A DNA stretch of 32,774 nucleotides from Clostridia bacterium (GTDB taxonomy: Bacteria; Bacillota; Clostridia; Oscillospirales; UBA644), in assembly GCA_017623895.1 (NCBI GenBank), contig JAGAOB010000005.1, forward strand, positions 1 through 32,774, given 5' to 3'. The translations under genes were made by a program, and so were the position numbers. Below are positions 1 to 7,532 of this stretch, piece after piece (the first letter of the stretch is position 1; the number at the start of each line of letters is the position of its first letter). The notes beneath the pieces were generated by a model. It ran no database searches. It was not told where the DNA came from and was given only the letters and a program-made list of their open reading frames with translations.

Positions 1-11
1 CTGAAGAGAAT

Positions 12-129
12 AGTCGGTGTCTATGACGAAGAGGTTCCACCCGTTCCCATTCCGAACACGGTAGTTAAGCTCTTAGGTGCTGAAAATACTTGGCTGGCGA
101 CGGCCCGGGAAAATAGGGCGATGCCGACA
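12..129 (+). rRNA. rrf: 5S ribosomal RNA
   Basis: Structural RNA of the large ribosomal subunit. The 5' end (GTCGGT near 13) pairs with the 3' end (GCCGAC near 123-128) to form helix I. The conserved loop B/C block CCGTTCCCATTCCGAACACG is present at about 41-60, followed by GAAGTTAAGC-like sequence (here GTAGTTAAGC). No 23S or tRNA gene is visible to the left within the window, so this is the 3' end of an rRNA operon whose larger genes lie outside. Exact ends are estimated from the terminal helix. Confidence 0.95.
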
Positions 130-151
130 TTCTCTTTTTTTGTACCAAAAT

Positions 152-180
152 AGAGACGATCGTAAGATCGTCTCTATTTT
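152..180 (+). terminator. Rho-independent terminator after 5S rRNA (bidirectional)
   Basis: A perfect 10-bp stem (152-161 with 166-175) is closed by a GTAA tetraloop and followed by ATTTTCTT. The left flank is AAAAT, so the same hairpin can also stop minus-strand transcription coming from the 62-aa gene ending at 206. Confidence 0.9.
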
Positions 181-205
181 CTTAACAATATTCATTATTA
201 CAGGT

Positions 206-394
206 TTATTCTAAATTCCTTTTATTTCTATTCCCGATAGCTGCCAAAATCGGCTGGACAATGGCATTAACAATGCCGCCAAGTATCAATGCCGCAAAAT
301 CGTCTACCGGACCTATCATAAAATCAGGGCAAACGGCATACCCTACTGCCATAATGAGTGTTAAAGAAAGAACTACTGCGCCACTTTTTTTCAT
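206..394 (-). CDS. Small membrane protein with a DUF1232/YkvA-like motif
   Basis: A 62-aa hydrophobic protein: a first membrane segment at about residues 5-22, then CPDFMIGPVDDFAALILG, then a second hydrophobic stretch. The PD...GPVDD pattern resembles the core of the YkvA/DUF1232 family (P-x-D-x-I-P-D...DD), but the protein is very short and this match is by eye. The start is an ATG at 394 with AAGGAG six bases upstream. It lies 82 bp downstream of the 362-aa gene on the same strand and shares its transcript and the bidirectional terminator at 152-180. Function unknown. Confidence 0.6.
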   Translation of the reverse strand: MKKSGAVVLSLTLIMAVGYAVCPDFMIGPVDDFAALILGGIVNAIVQPILAAIGNRNKRNLE

Positions 395-476
395 ATGCTT
401 CTCCTTAATATTGTTATTTTATTGTATTGCAGAGACATGTTCTGTATGCGCCTTGTCCGACGTCTCTTTGAATGGC

Positions 477-1565
477 TTAAGAATTGATAAAAGCTTCCAG
501 ATCGTTATTGTAAAGATTGATGATTCCGTAAAGGAGCATTTGTTGAAGTAAAGTTTTCTCGTCTTTTATGTGTATACCGATGAGAGATCCTGCCGTTCCG
601 ATGGGGCCTAAAAGCAACGTTGCCGCGACGGTGGCTAAAGTTTTCGTTTTACCCTCCATTTTTTTAGCGTTTTTCGCGTTTTCAGGGAGCGGGAGAGACC
701 TTAGATCTTGAATAAATTTTTCATAGTAATTCTTGTCTTTGAGTGCTTTTGTGTCTGCATTAATTATTGCTCTGTTCCCACTCCAAGCGTAGAAAACGCC
801 GAACTTTTCAAACCTTTTGTCTGTTTCGGAAATTAAATTTTCCGTGCCTTCCGAAGTTCCGATAAAGAGAATTTTTGCTTTCTCCAAGCGCCTATCTCTG
901 CGATTGTTTTTCCAGGTTTCCTTCGTCCAGGGAACAATTTTGATCGTGTTGTCCTCCGTTCCCACGATTTCGTCCTCGGTGTCGTCGTTTGTTTCGACTA
1001 ATTCGTGGATTCGATTCAGTAAAACCTCGTCCTCGTAGACAACGACGAGTAGTTTTTGGTTTGCGGTCGTTTCGAATTGTTCTTTCAGTATAAGAAGTTC
1101 TTTCATCCTTTTTTCTCGCGCACGGTTCAACTGATCCTTTGCAACCACATTCAAAATATGCTCGGGGGCGAGGAGTCCGGCAAACTCAACGACTTTTCCG
1201 GCAACGTTATCCGGAATCTTTTGAGCAACAATTCCTACAGGACCATAGAATATCCCAACGAGGGATCCAATTTTTCGTGCCATTTTCCCCATTATTTCCG
1301 GGTGATTTTTTGCCAATTCGTGGGTGTCGATCATATCTAAAATGTCTGTGATCTTTTTCCACCCCTTTGCGACGTCTTTATCTACGCCGAGTTCCTCGAT
1401 TAATGCGTTTCTCACCTCGTTGGATACGTCTTGATCTCCGTGCTCTTTCCGAAGAATGTCTATCGTTTCCACCATTGATTGTAAGGTTTCTTCTGTAGAC
1501 AGTGGTTCAATGATTTCAATATTCTCGTCTTGCTTTTCTTGAGAGAGTACGTTGTTCTTTTCCAT
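477..1565 (-). CDS. Uncharacterised 362-aa protein
   Basis: I do not recognise this family. Residues 1-95 are acidic and helical. Residues 100-118 form a glycine-rich hydrophobic stretch. Residues 145-170 are strongly charged (helix or coiled coil). Residues 171-275 look like an alpha/beta domain with strands KLLVVVYED (171-179) and KILFIGTSE (231-239) and the segment FGVFYAWSGNRAIINA. Residues 308-332 are a second glycine-rich hydrophobic hairpin (LLLGPIGTAGSLIGI). There is no signal peptide and no recognisable catalytic motif. The start is an ATG with AAGGAGAT eight bases upstream. A TGC-TATATA extended -10-like element lies just upstream at about 1592-1600. The 62-aa gene follows on the same strand. 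The pair looks more AT-rich than neighbouring housekeeping genes, which hints at accessory DNA (impression, not computed). Confidence 0.8.
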   Translation of the reverse strand: MEKNNVLSQEKQDENIEIIEPLSTEETLQSMVETIDILRKEHGDQDVSNEVRNALIEELGVDKDVAKGWKKITDILDMIDTHELAKNHPEIMGKMARKIGSLVGIFYGPVGIVAQKIPDNVAGKVVEFAGLLAPEHILNVVAKDQLNRAREKRMKELLILKEQFETTANQKLLVVVYEDEVLLNRIHELVETNDDTEDEIVGTEDNTIKIVPWTKETWKNNRRDRRLEKAKILFIGTSEGTENLISETDKRFEKFGVFYAWSGNRAIINADTKALKDKNYYEKFIQDLRSLPLPENAKNAKKMEGKTKTLATVAATLLLGPIGTAGSLIGIHIKDEKTLLQQMLLYGIINLYNNDLEAFINS

Positions 1566-1621
1566 AATTATCTCCTTCTTTATTGTTTATATAGCATTTG
1601 AAATTTTCGCGATGTTATATA

Positions 1622-1653
1622 ATAAAAAAGTGCGGCAACCGAAGTCGCCGCAC
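1622..1653 (-). terminator. Rho-independent terminator of the structured RNA unit
   Basis: On the minus strand GTGCGGC and GCCGCAC form a 7-bp GC-rich stem around a GACTTCGGTT loop, followed directly by TTTTTTATT. No protein gene lies upstream on this strand, so it terminates the RNA transcribed from the promoter at 1828-1856. It also insulates the 362-aa gene that begins at 1565. Confidence 0.9.
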
Positions 1654-1821
1654 CGAAAAGCGCAACCCCGATTGTCGCCAAACAAAGCCCAAACAGAAAA
1701 GGAAAACCTTATTACCATCCGAGTGGAGTTGCGTTTTTACCAAGCCCATATCGGATGATAACCAAAAAGGAGTATAATATCCCCTTGTTATGAAGCTTTC
1801 CTTATTCTACTTTGTTTGGCA
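1622..1821 (-). ncRNA. Structured small RNA, 6S RNA-like
   Basis: A transcription unit of about 200 nt runs from a consensus promoter to a strong terminator and contains no convincing ORF. From the predicted start the RNA folds into a rod. Its closing stem is 11 bp, perfect (1810-1820 with 1677-1687). A second stem of 11 bp has one bulge (1797-1808 with 1695-1705). Next is an asymmetric central bubble (1762-1796 against 1706-1711) whose longer side has a 5-bp hairpin. The apical stem is 11 bp with one G-U (1751-1761 with 1712-1722). A closing stem, open bubble and apical stem starting at the transcription start are the architecture of 6S RNA, the RNA polymerase regulator. The body is about 150 nt before the terminator, somewhat short for 6S. 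Other regulatory RNAs remain possible; the existence of an RNA gene is more certain than its name. Confidence 0.65.
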
Positions 1822-1827
1822 TCACAT

Positions 1828-1856
1828 ATTATACCACGAAAATTATGATTTGTCAA
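1828..1856 (-). promoter_or_regulatory. Consensus sigma-A promoter of the structured RNA
   Basis: TTGACA at 1851-1856, a 17-bp spacer and TATAAT at 1828-1833, all matching the consensus exactly on the minus strand. The expected start point is near 1821, the first base before the closing stem of the RNA. Confidence 0.92.
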
Positions 1857-2039
1857 CATACGTTAAAGCGTGTCCTTTGGGGGAAAGGGACTTCCCGTGG
1901 AATCCTTCGGCAGTTGCACTTGCTGAATAGGCTCTCGACTAAAAAAACGTGCGCGTGCGTGATGAATAAAAAGAAAAGGTGTCTCGGACAAATAATTTGA
2001 GAGAATTTTTCGTATACTGATACTAATGGAGGTTGAGGT
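1857..2039. other. Intergenic, no gene seen
   Basis: This stretch separates the RNA promoter from the DUF6512 gene. It holds a weak hairpin near 1870-1889 (GTCCTTT / AAAGGGAC) and a possible -10 element TATACT at 2013-2018 for the plus-strand gene, without a good -35. I see no coding or RNA gene in it. Confidence 0.4.
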
Positions 2040-2543
2040 ATGCAAAATTCTGTGAAGCGATTGATCTGGGGATTTTTGTTTGTGGGCGTGTTGGGAACGC
2101 TATTTCATTTTGCTTACGAATGGTTGGGAGAGACGGCGATTGCGGGGCTGTTTTTTCCGATTAACGAGAGTATTTGGGAGCATTTGAAGCTGTTGTACTT
2201 TTCCGTGGCGTTGTGGTGGATCGTGGAAGGCTTTTTGGGGGTAAAGGAGCCTCGATTTTTTGCGTCGCGTGTATGGGCGCTGAGCTTGGCATTGTTATTT
2301 ATTCCCGTGGCACATTACACCTATAGCGGGATTGTGGGGCAACGGTTTGCGTGGGTGGATATCGGGATCTACTTCGTAGCGGCGGCGGTGTATTTTTTAC
2401 TGCAGCGGCGGTTTTCCGCGAGGGAAAAGGAGGAGAGTGAGGGGGAAAACATTCTTGCCGCGGTGGTGTTTTTGGTTTGGATGTTTTCTTTTTTCGCCTT
2501 TACCTTTCTTCCTCCCAATTTGGCAATTTTTCAAGCTCCGTGA
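2040..2543 (+). CDS. DUF6512-type multi-pass membrane protein
   Basis: A 167-aa membrane protein with about five hydrophobic segments (roughly 8-26, 50-65, 78-95, 105-122, 140-160). The segment HFAYEWLGETAIAGLFFPIN followed by ESIWEHLKLLYF is the hallmark of the DUF6512 family of small clostridial membrane proteins, whose function is not known. The start is ATG at 2040 with GGAGG upstream. It is a single-gene unit that converges on the phosphate-transporter operon, with a shared bidirectional terminator just downstream. Confidence 0.85.
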   Translation: MQNSVKRLIWGFLFVGVLGTLFHFAYEWLGETAIAGLFFPINESIWEHLKLLYFSVALWWIVEGFLGVKEPRFFASRVWALSLALLFIPVAHYTYSGIVGQRFAWVDIGIYFVAAAVYFLLQRRFSAREKEESEGENILAAVVFLVWMFSFFAFTFLPPNLAIFQAP

Positions 2544-2566
2544 CGGGCGATGGATTGGTGTGCAAA

Positions 2567-2602
2567 AAGAAAAGCTTCCCCAAGGCTCGGGGAAGCTTTT
2601 TT
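2567..2602. terminator. Bidirectional terminator between DUF6512 gene and Na/Pi transporter
   Basis: An 11-bp stem (2571-2581 with 2589-2599) with a 7-nt loop is flanked by AAAAAG on the left and a T-run on the right, so it can end transcription from both converging genes. Confidence 0.9.
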
Positions 2603-2613
2603 GCGTTTTGTGA

Positions 2614-4353
2614 TTACAGATATTTTGCGGCGAAAGACGCGTAGCGCTCTTTGAATTCGGTGCTGTCGGCTTTCATCGCGCGGATGGATTCGTGGAGGTT
2701 CAGGTTCTTTGCTTCGGCGTCGATGACGCAGCCTGCGATATTGGAGCAATGGTCGGAGGCGCGCTTTAAATTGGTCAGAATATCCGACCAGATAAAGCCT
2801 GTTTCGAAGCTGCAATCTCCTTGCTGCATCCGCAAAATGTGATTGTTCCGCATACAGTCCTTCAGCTTGTCGATGATTTGTTCCAAGGGCTCTACCGACG
2901 TTGCCGCTACCATATCGTTGTCCACGAATGCAATGAGCGAAAAGTCAAGAATTTCTTCCATCGCCTTGGAAGCGTTGGAAAGCTCATTGATGGCGGAGGG
3001 GGAGAAGGAAAGATTTTTTGTCTTGAGCTCTTCTGCGGAATCCAATAGGTTGACCGCGTGATCGCTTAAGCGTTCCAGATCTCCGATGATCTTGAGCAGC
3101 TTTGCCGCTTCCGCGCCGTCGCGGTCGCTGATTTGGCTGGAACTCAATTTGATCAGATAGGTCCCGATAATATCCTCGTAGTGGTCTGCCTTTTCTTCCG
3201 CGTCCCGAATATCACGGGCAGCTTCGGGGGAAAGATCGGTCAGGCAATAGATCGCGTTTTTCAAGGATTGGATGGAGGTTCGTGCCATTTCATAGGTCAG
3301 CTCGTGGCATTGCACCAGCGCCGCCGCAGGGGTTGCCAAAAGGCGTTCGTCCAATTCTGCTACGGTATCGGGCTTCTTGGTTTCGGGAACTAATTTATAG
3401 GCCAATTTTTCCAGCAGGGAGGACATAGGAAGAAGCAGCAGGGTACACAAAACGTTGAAGGTGGAGTGGGCTACGGCGATACCCGAAAGGGAAGCCGCTT
3501 CGTCAAATAGAGCGGGATGGAAGATGGCGTTGACAATGCTGAACACCGTCAGCCAAACCACGGTTCCGATGACGTTAAAGGAAAGATGTACCAATGCCGC
3601 CCGCTTCGCATTTCGGTTGGTTCCGAAGGAAGAAAGAAGGGCGGTGATACAGGTTCCGATGTTTTGTCTCATAATGATGGGAATGGCGGCGCCGTAGGAT
3701 ACCTGCCCCGTGATGGCCAGCGCCTGCAAAATCCCTACCGAGGCGGAGCTGGATTGGATCGCCGCCGTCAAAAGAGCTCCTGCCAAAACGCCCAAGATAG
3801 GATTCTTAAACATCAAAAACAAATTTTGAAAGGCAGGAACGTCTGCCAATCCCGAAACGGCGTCGGTCATCGTTTCCATTCCGAACATCAGCACGGCAAA
3901 GCCCAAAAGAATGGTTCCCGTATCCTTTTTCTTGTCCTGCTTACAGAACATATAAAGCACGATTCCGATCAAGGCCAAAAGGGGGGTGAAGGAGGAGGGA
4001 TTGAGCAGGCGGACGAAGACGTTATCGCTTTGAATTCCTCCCAAGCTCAGGATCCACGCCGTGATGGTGGTCCCGACGTTTGCTCCCATAATGACGTTGA
4101 TGGCCTGCTTTAAGGTCATCAGCCCCGAGTTGACGAAGCCCACGACCATTACGGTGGTCGCCGAGGAGCTTTGGATTACCGAAGTGACCCCAATCCCCGT
4201 AAAAATGCCTGCAATTTTGTTCGTGGTCAGCTTTCCCAAAAGGGATTGCAGCTTCCCGCCCGCACGGCGTTCTAACGCCATTCCCATCAGACTCATTCCA
4301 AACAAAAACAGACACAGTCCGCCGATGAGAGTCAAAACACTGAATACATCCAT
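2614..4353 (-). CDS. Na/Pi cotransporter family protein with C-terminal PhoU domain
   Basis: Inner-membrane protein of the NptA/PNaS (SLC34-like) family, expected to couple sodium entry to phosphate transport. The two inverted repeats that form the transport site are visible, each with a QSSSA motif (residues 61-65 and 200-204), the first followed by GANVGTTITAW. Hydrophobic helices fill residues 1 to about 330. The remainder to residue 579 is soluble and helical, matching the PhoU-like domain found in bacterial members. Start: ATG at 4353 with AAGGAG nine bases upstream. It is 40 bp downstream of the 784-aa lipoprotein gene and probably cotranscribed from the promoter at 6856-6884. Direction of transport and true substrate are inferred from the family. 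Confidence 0.93.
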   Translation of the reverse strand: MDVFSVLTLIGGLCLFLFGMSLMGMALERRAGGKLQSLLGKLTTNKIAGIFTGIGVTSVIQSSSATTVMVVGFVNSGLMTLKQAINVIMGANVGTTITAWILSLGGIQSDNVFVRLLNPSSFTPLLALIGIVLYMFCKQDKKKDTGTILLGFAVLMFGMETMTDAVSGLADVPAFQNLFLMFKNPILGVLAGALLTAAIQSSSASVGILQALAITGQVSYGAAIPIIMRQNIGTCITALLSSFGTNRNAKRAALVHLSFNVIGTVVWLTVFSIVNAIFHPALFDEAASLSGIAVAHSTFNVLCTLLLLPMSSLLEKLAYKLVPETKKPDTVAELDERLLATPAAALVQCHELTYEMARTSIQSLKNAIYCLTDLSPEAARDIRDAEEKADHYEDIIGTYLIKLSSSQISDRDGAEAAKLLKIIGDLERLSDHAVNLLDSAEELKTKNLSFSPSAINELSNASKAMEEILDFSLIAFVDNDMVAATSVEPLEQIIDKLKDCMRNNHILRMQQGDCSFETGFIWSDILTNLKRASDHCSNIAGCVIDAEAKNLNLHESIRAMKADSTEFKERYASFAAKYL

Positions 4354-4393
4354 AGGTTATTTCTCCTTAATGAGGGGATTCCACTTTTTGAGG

Positions 4394-6748
4394 TTAATCC
4401 GTAACCTTGATTTCGGTTCCGGCAGCCACGGAAAAGGCAAAGCCGTAATATCCGTTTTCATCCACGTAGACGTGATATTCGGGGGAAAAGGGTTCCCCGT
4501 TTGCAGTCATCTTCGGAAGGACGTAGCGATCAAATCCTTCCATACACATCACCACCGAGTCTTCCATTCCCGTGGCAATGACGGTTCCGTCGGTTCGGTG
4601 GGAGGCTTGAATCAAGCGGAAATTTCCGCTGTTGCGCAAATTCTTCAAAGTGGCTTGGTCTGTTTCTCCCTCCAAGCAAATGATACGGGCGGTGAGGGTG
4701 TCTCCCGTGACAAAGGAGGTTTTGTCTTGGTCAAAGGAAAGATAAAGCTTATTGGGGGAATCTTGCGAAACCTCCTCGTATCGCAAGCACATTATGGCGG
4801 TGGACGGAACTCCCGTCGTAGTCAGATGCCCCTCCGTGATCAGCCAACCCGCCGAGGCCTCGTCGGCAGACAATCCCACGTAGGGCATTGCTCCGAGGTA
4901 TGCGAATTTCTCGTTTCCTGCTACGGCGGAGACGGGTTGACCCTCGCCATTCAAATAGAAGTATTCGTCAAATCCGTAATCTAATTCAAAAGAAAATGCA
5001 GGGAACGATTCCCGCAGGCTTTCCACGCGGACAGGCTTGCGGAAGGCGTATTCCACGTCGTAGACCGTGGCAGTGCCGCCGTTGAGGCGGGTGGCGGTCA
5101 GCGTGAGGGAATAACTTCCGTCAAGGGCAAGATATTCTACGGTATTTTGGGCACAAAGTCCGTGAAGAACCGTGGCAGAGTGGGATTGCTTCAAGAGTCC
5201 CAAGGAATCAAAAAATGGGGGAATTTCCACGTCCTGCGTGGAGGGCTTGGAATTCAATTGAACCGTCAGCTTTTTCTCCGTTGCACAGAGAGGGAAGGTT
5301 GTCCCCGCAAAGAAGGGCAGGAGATTTCCTTTCCGATCACAAAGGCTCCACGCAAAGCCTTCCGCAGGCTCCAGATACACGTAGACGGTACGGTCGTTCT
5401 TTTTCACCGAAACCGTTACCTGATCCTCCGTTCGTTTCAGTCGGTAGATTCCGCCTTTAGGATCATATCCCTGAAATTCCGCACCTTGTAAGGTAAAATA
5501 CTCCGCGGGGAGGGGATTTCGCTCCTCCGATGCGATACGGTCCAATTCCTCCGTGGTGTCGGTATAGTTCAAATAGATCCGCAGCGTTACCTCGGGCTGC
5601 TCGACGGAAAGATCCCACGTCAGAATCACGCGGACCTCCGAGTCCGTCCGTTCGACCCTCAGCGTTCCGCCGTTACGGGGACGGACAAAGCCCAGCACCG
5701 ACCCGTCGATCAGCTTCAGCCCGATGGAGTCTTCGGTTTCGATCACATCCGTACATTTCCCGCCGTGGATCGAAAAAACCGTGGTAGCCTCTTGGTAGGA
5801 TCCTTGGGTAAGGGCTTGGGTGAAATAGATGCGGTCGGAATAGACCGTCCACAAGGCGCTTGCAATCCCCTCGTCTACGGGGTCGTTTGCCGTCAGAACC
5901 GCGATGCGGGAGATCTCTACCGTCCCCGATTCTCCCTCGGGAAGGCGGAACAGAAGAGTCTGCAAAGCTCCCGTCCAAAGCTCGTTTTCGATCTCCGCCG
6001 TCAGGGTCACGAAGGCTTCGCCCTGGGCAGTAGACAGGTCCAACGTGCCCAATAGCGTGTCCTCGGTTAAGGGGGCCTTGTCGGTGGAGAAATAACATTT
6101 CAATCCCGAAACGTCGGTAGCTTTCAGGGTTACGGAAAGATAAAACCGTTGATCAGCCCCAAGATCAAGACCCAAATAGCGGGCTCCGAATTGGGAACGG
6201 CTTTTCCCCGGGGAGGTAATCTTCAATCCTTCGGGGGTCCCTTCGGGGGTAACGTCGTTTTTCAGGATCGAAAAGGCTTCTTGGGCCTCCGTTTTGGAGA
6301 GATCATACTCCTTTAAGACTTCGGCTTGGTCTACACCGCTCCGAAAACGCACGTCGGAATCGGTTCGGTAGTGGCTGACGCCGTAATTCCCCCGTGCAGT
6401 CGTTTCGGTTCCGCCGAAAATCTGCCCCACGGTCCCGTCAGGCTTCGTCAGATAGGTGACGGCAGTATTCTGCAAAATGCTTTCCCCCGTTTGCAGGGAG
6501 ATCATCGACTGCAACCCTGCCGCATCTTCTGTAAATTCCATTTGAGCCGTGAGATTTTTCAGCGTGTGTTTTCCGTCGGATTCGGTCATCCCAACGCCTC
6601 CCCACGCACGGTTTGCATAGGCGATAGTTTCGGTATATTCGGTTTTTCTTCCGCGCAGCAGGGCTTGGGAGGAAGTCCCGCCCGTGCACGCGGAGAGGGA
6701 AAGACAGAGGGCGAGAATCAGTCCCGCCGCCGTAAGACGACCTTTCAT
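4394..6748 (-). CDS. Large lipoprotein of unknown function
   Basis: A 784-aa exported lipoprotein: positively charged start, hydrophobic core and lipobox LSAC with the lipidated Cys at residue 21, so it is tethered outside the cytoplasmic membrane. Around residues 180-290 the pattern of strands (LGLDLGADQRFYLSV ... FRLPEGESGTVEISRI) looks like a galactose-binding or jelly-roll module. The rest is beta-rich with no catalytic motif that I recognise. Similar large lipoproteins in Clostridia often occur near sugar-uptake genes, but here the only partner is the Na/Pi transporter 40 bp downstream. Start: ATG at 6748 with AAAGGA upstream. The ATG overlaps the stop of a possible 24-codon leader ORF. 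Function not assigned. Confidence 0.85.
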   Translation of the reverse strand: MKGRLTAAGLILALCLSLSACTGGTSSQALLRGRKTEYTETIAYANRAWGGVGMTESDGKHTLKNLTAQMEFTEDAAGLQSMISLQTGESILQNTAVTYLTKPDGTVGQIFGGTETTARGNYGVSHYRTDSDVRFRSGVDQAEVLKEYDLSKTEAQEAFSILKNDVTPEGTPEGLKITSPGKSRSQFGARYLGLDLGADQRFYLSVTLKATDVSGLKCYFSTDKAPLTEDTLLGTLDLSTAQGEAFVTLTAEIENELWTGALQTLLFRLPEGESGTVEISRIAVLTANDPVDEGIASALWTVYSDRIYFTQALTQGSYQEATTVFSIHGGKCTDVIETEDSIGLKLIDGSVLGFVRPRNGGTLRVERTDSEVRVILTWDLSVEQPEVTLRIYLNYTDTTEELDRIASEERNPLPAEYFTLQGAEFQGYDPKGGIYRLKRTEDQVTVSVKKNDRTVYVYLEPAEGFAWSLCDRKGNLLPFFAGTTFPLCATEKKLTVQLNSKPSTQDVEIPPFFDSLGLLKQSHSATVLHGLCAQNTVEYLALDGSYSLTLTATRLNGGTATVYDVEYAFRKPVRVESLRESFPAFSFELDYGFDEYFYLNGEGQPVSAVAGNEKFAYLGAMPYVGLSADEASAGWLITEGHLTTTGVPSTAIMCLRYEEVSQDSPNKLYLSFDQDKTSFVTGDTLTARIICLEGETDQATLKNLRNSGNFRLIQASHRTDGTVIATGMEDSVVMCMEGFDRYVLPKMTANGEPFSPEYHVYVDENGYYGFAFSVAAGTEIKVTD

Positions 6749-6845
6749 AGAGAATCCTTTCGTTTCGTGCAGATGTCCTTGTATCGATTTTTTTCGTTTC
6801 GCCGCAGACGACCTTGCATCGAAAATTCTTTCGCTTCCGTTGTGT
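6740..6845 (-). repeat. Three imperfect ~36-bp direct repeats over the lipoprotein start
   Basis: Segments starting near 6741, 6777 and 6812 each have the form CCTT-N-CATCGA-...-TTTCG-TTTCG. The first contains the start codon and ribosome binding site of the lipoprotein. The other two look like decayed duplicates of the same initiation region in the 5' leader. Confidence 0.5.
6745..6819 (-). CDS. Possible 24-aa leader ORF upstream of the lipoprotein
   Basis: On the minus strand an ATG at 6819 opens a 24-codon, very basic ORF (MQGRLRRNEKNRYKD...). Its TGA stop overlaps the ATG of the 784-aa lipoprotein (ATGA), an arrangement typical of translational coupling. The ribosome binding site is poor (GAAAGAA). 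It lies downstream of the promoter at 6856-6884, so it would be in the mRNA. It may be chance: the region consists of three imperfect copies of a roughly 36-bp motif, the last of which carries the real start codon. Confidence 0.25.
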   Translation of the reverse strand: MQGRLRRNEKNRYKDICTKRKDSL

Positions 6846-6855
6846 GTTCTACCTT

Positions 6856-6884
6856 ATTATAACATAAAACAGCAATGCCGTCAA
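6856..6884 (-). promoter_or_regulatory. Sigma-A promoter for the lipoprotein-Na/Pi operon
   Basis: TTGACG at 6879-6884, a 17-bp spacer and TATAAT at 6856-6861 on the minus strand. The predicted start lies about 100 bp upstream of the lipoprotein ATG. Confidence 0.85.
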
Positions 6885-6969
6885 TCTCCAAAGACAGACA
6901 AAAGTATGACTTCTTTTTACGGGAATAAACGAACTTTTTGTGAACAATTAAAAAAAATGAAACTTCTGC

Positions 6970-6998
6970 TTGCAATTCCTCTGTATTTATGGTATAAT
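6970..6998 (+). promoter_or_regulatory. Sigma-A promoter for rplS
   Basis: TTGCAA at 6970-6975, 17-bp spacer, TATAAT at 6993-6998. The mRNA would have a leader of about 75 nt before the rplS ATG. L19 leaders are often autoregulatory in Firmicutes. A short GACG/CGTC helix can be drawn at about 7016-7043, but I cannot confirm the leader family. Confidence 0.8.
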
Positions 6999-7079
6999 AA
7001 CTGTTGCTTGATTCGGACGGTCCTCTGCCCTCAGCACGAACGTCTTACTTATCTTGACTAAATCAGGAGGTACTGAGAG

Positions 7080-7427
7080 ATGAACAACGTGATTCTTGAC
7101 AACTTCACCAAGGATCAGCTTCGGGAAGAGCCCTTCAAGTTTGAAATCGGTTCTACCGTTCGCGTCCACGTGAAGATCAAAGAAGGCTCCAGAGAGCGTA
7201 TCCAGGTTTTTGAAGGCACCGTAATTGCGAAAAAGCACGGCGGTGTTTCCGAAACCGTCACCGTTCGCCGTGTTTCCTACGGCGTCGGCGTGGAGAGAAC
7301 GTTCCCCGTCAACTCCCCCAACCTTGCAAAGGTTGAAGTAGTTCGTCGTGGTAAGGTTCGTCGTGCGAAGCTTTACTATCTGCGTAACAGAACCGGTAAA
7401 GCCGCTAAGGTTAAGGAACTTCTGTAA
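7080..7427 (+). CDS. rplS: 50S ribosomal protein L19
   Basis: A 115-aa protein of standard length for L19, which sits at the 30S/50S interface. The diagnostic segments [34 protein letters not shown] and [14 protein letters not shown] are all present. The start is an ATG with a strong AGGAGG nine bases upstream. It has its own promoter and is followed by a long hairpin terminator, so most transcripts are probably monocistronic. Neighbouring lepB, rbgA and rnhB on the same strand reproduce the order seen in many Firmicutes. Confidence 0.98.
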   Translation: MNNVILDNFTKDQLREEPFKFEIGSTVRVHVKIKEGSRERIQVFEGTVIAKKHGGVSETVTVRRVSYGVGVERTFPVNSPNLAKVEVVRRGKVRRAKLYYLRNRTGKAAKVKELL

Positions 7428-7456
7428 GTTTCTTCCTTTTTCATCGAACAGGAGAG

Positions 7457-7500
7457 AAACAGTTCGTAGGAAAGAAGTTTTCTATGAACTGTTTTTTCTT
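7457..7500 (+). terminator. Rho-independent terminator after rplS
   Basis: A 17-bp stem with two G-U pairs (7457-7473 with 7478-7494) and a GAAG loop is followed by TTCTT. The tail is weak, so partial read-through into lepB is plausible; I see no clear separate lepB promoter. Confidence 0.75.
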
Positions 7501-7532
7501 ACCCATTATATTGCAGGAAAGGAGAGCTGCTT

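Noticed and set aside
1617..1752. 43-codon ORF within the structured RNA
   Set aside because: No ribosome binding site, and the sequence is explained by RNA stems and a terminator; I keep it only as a way to refute the RNA call.
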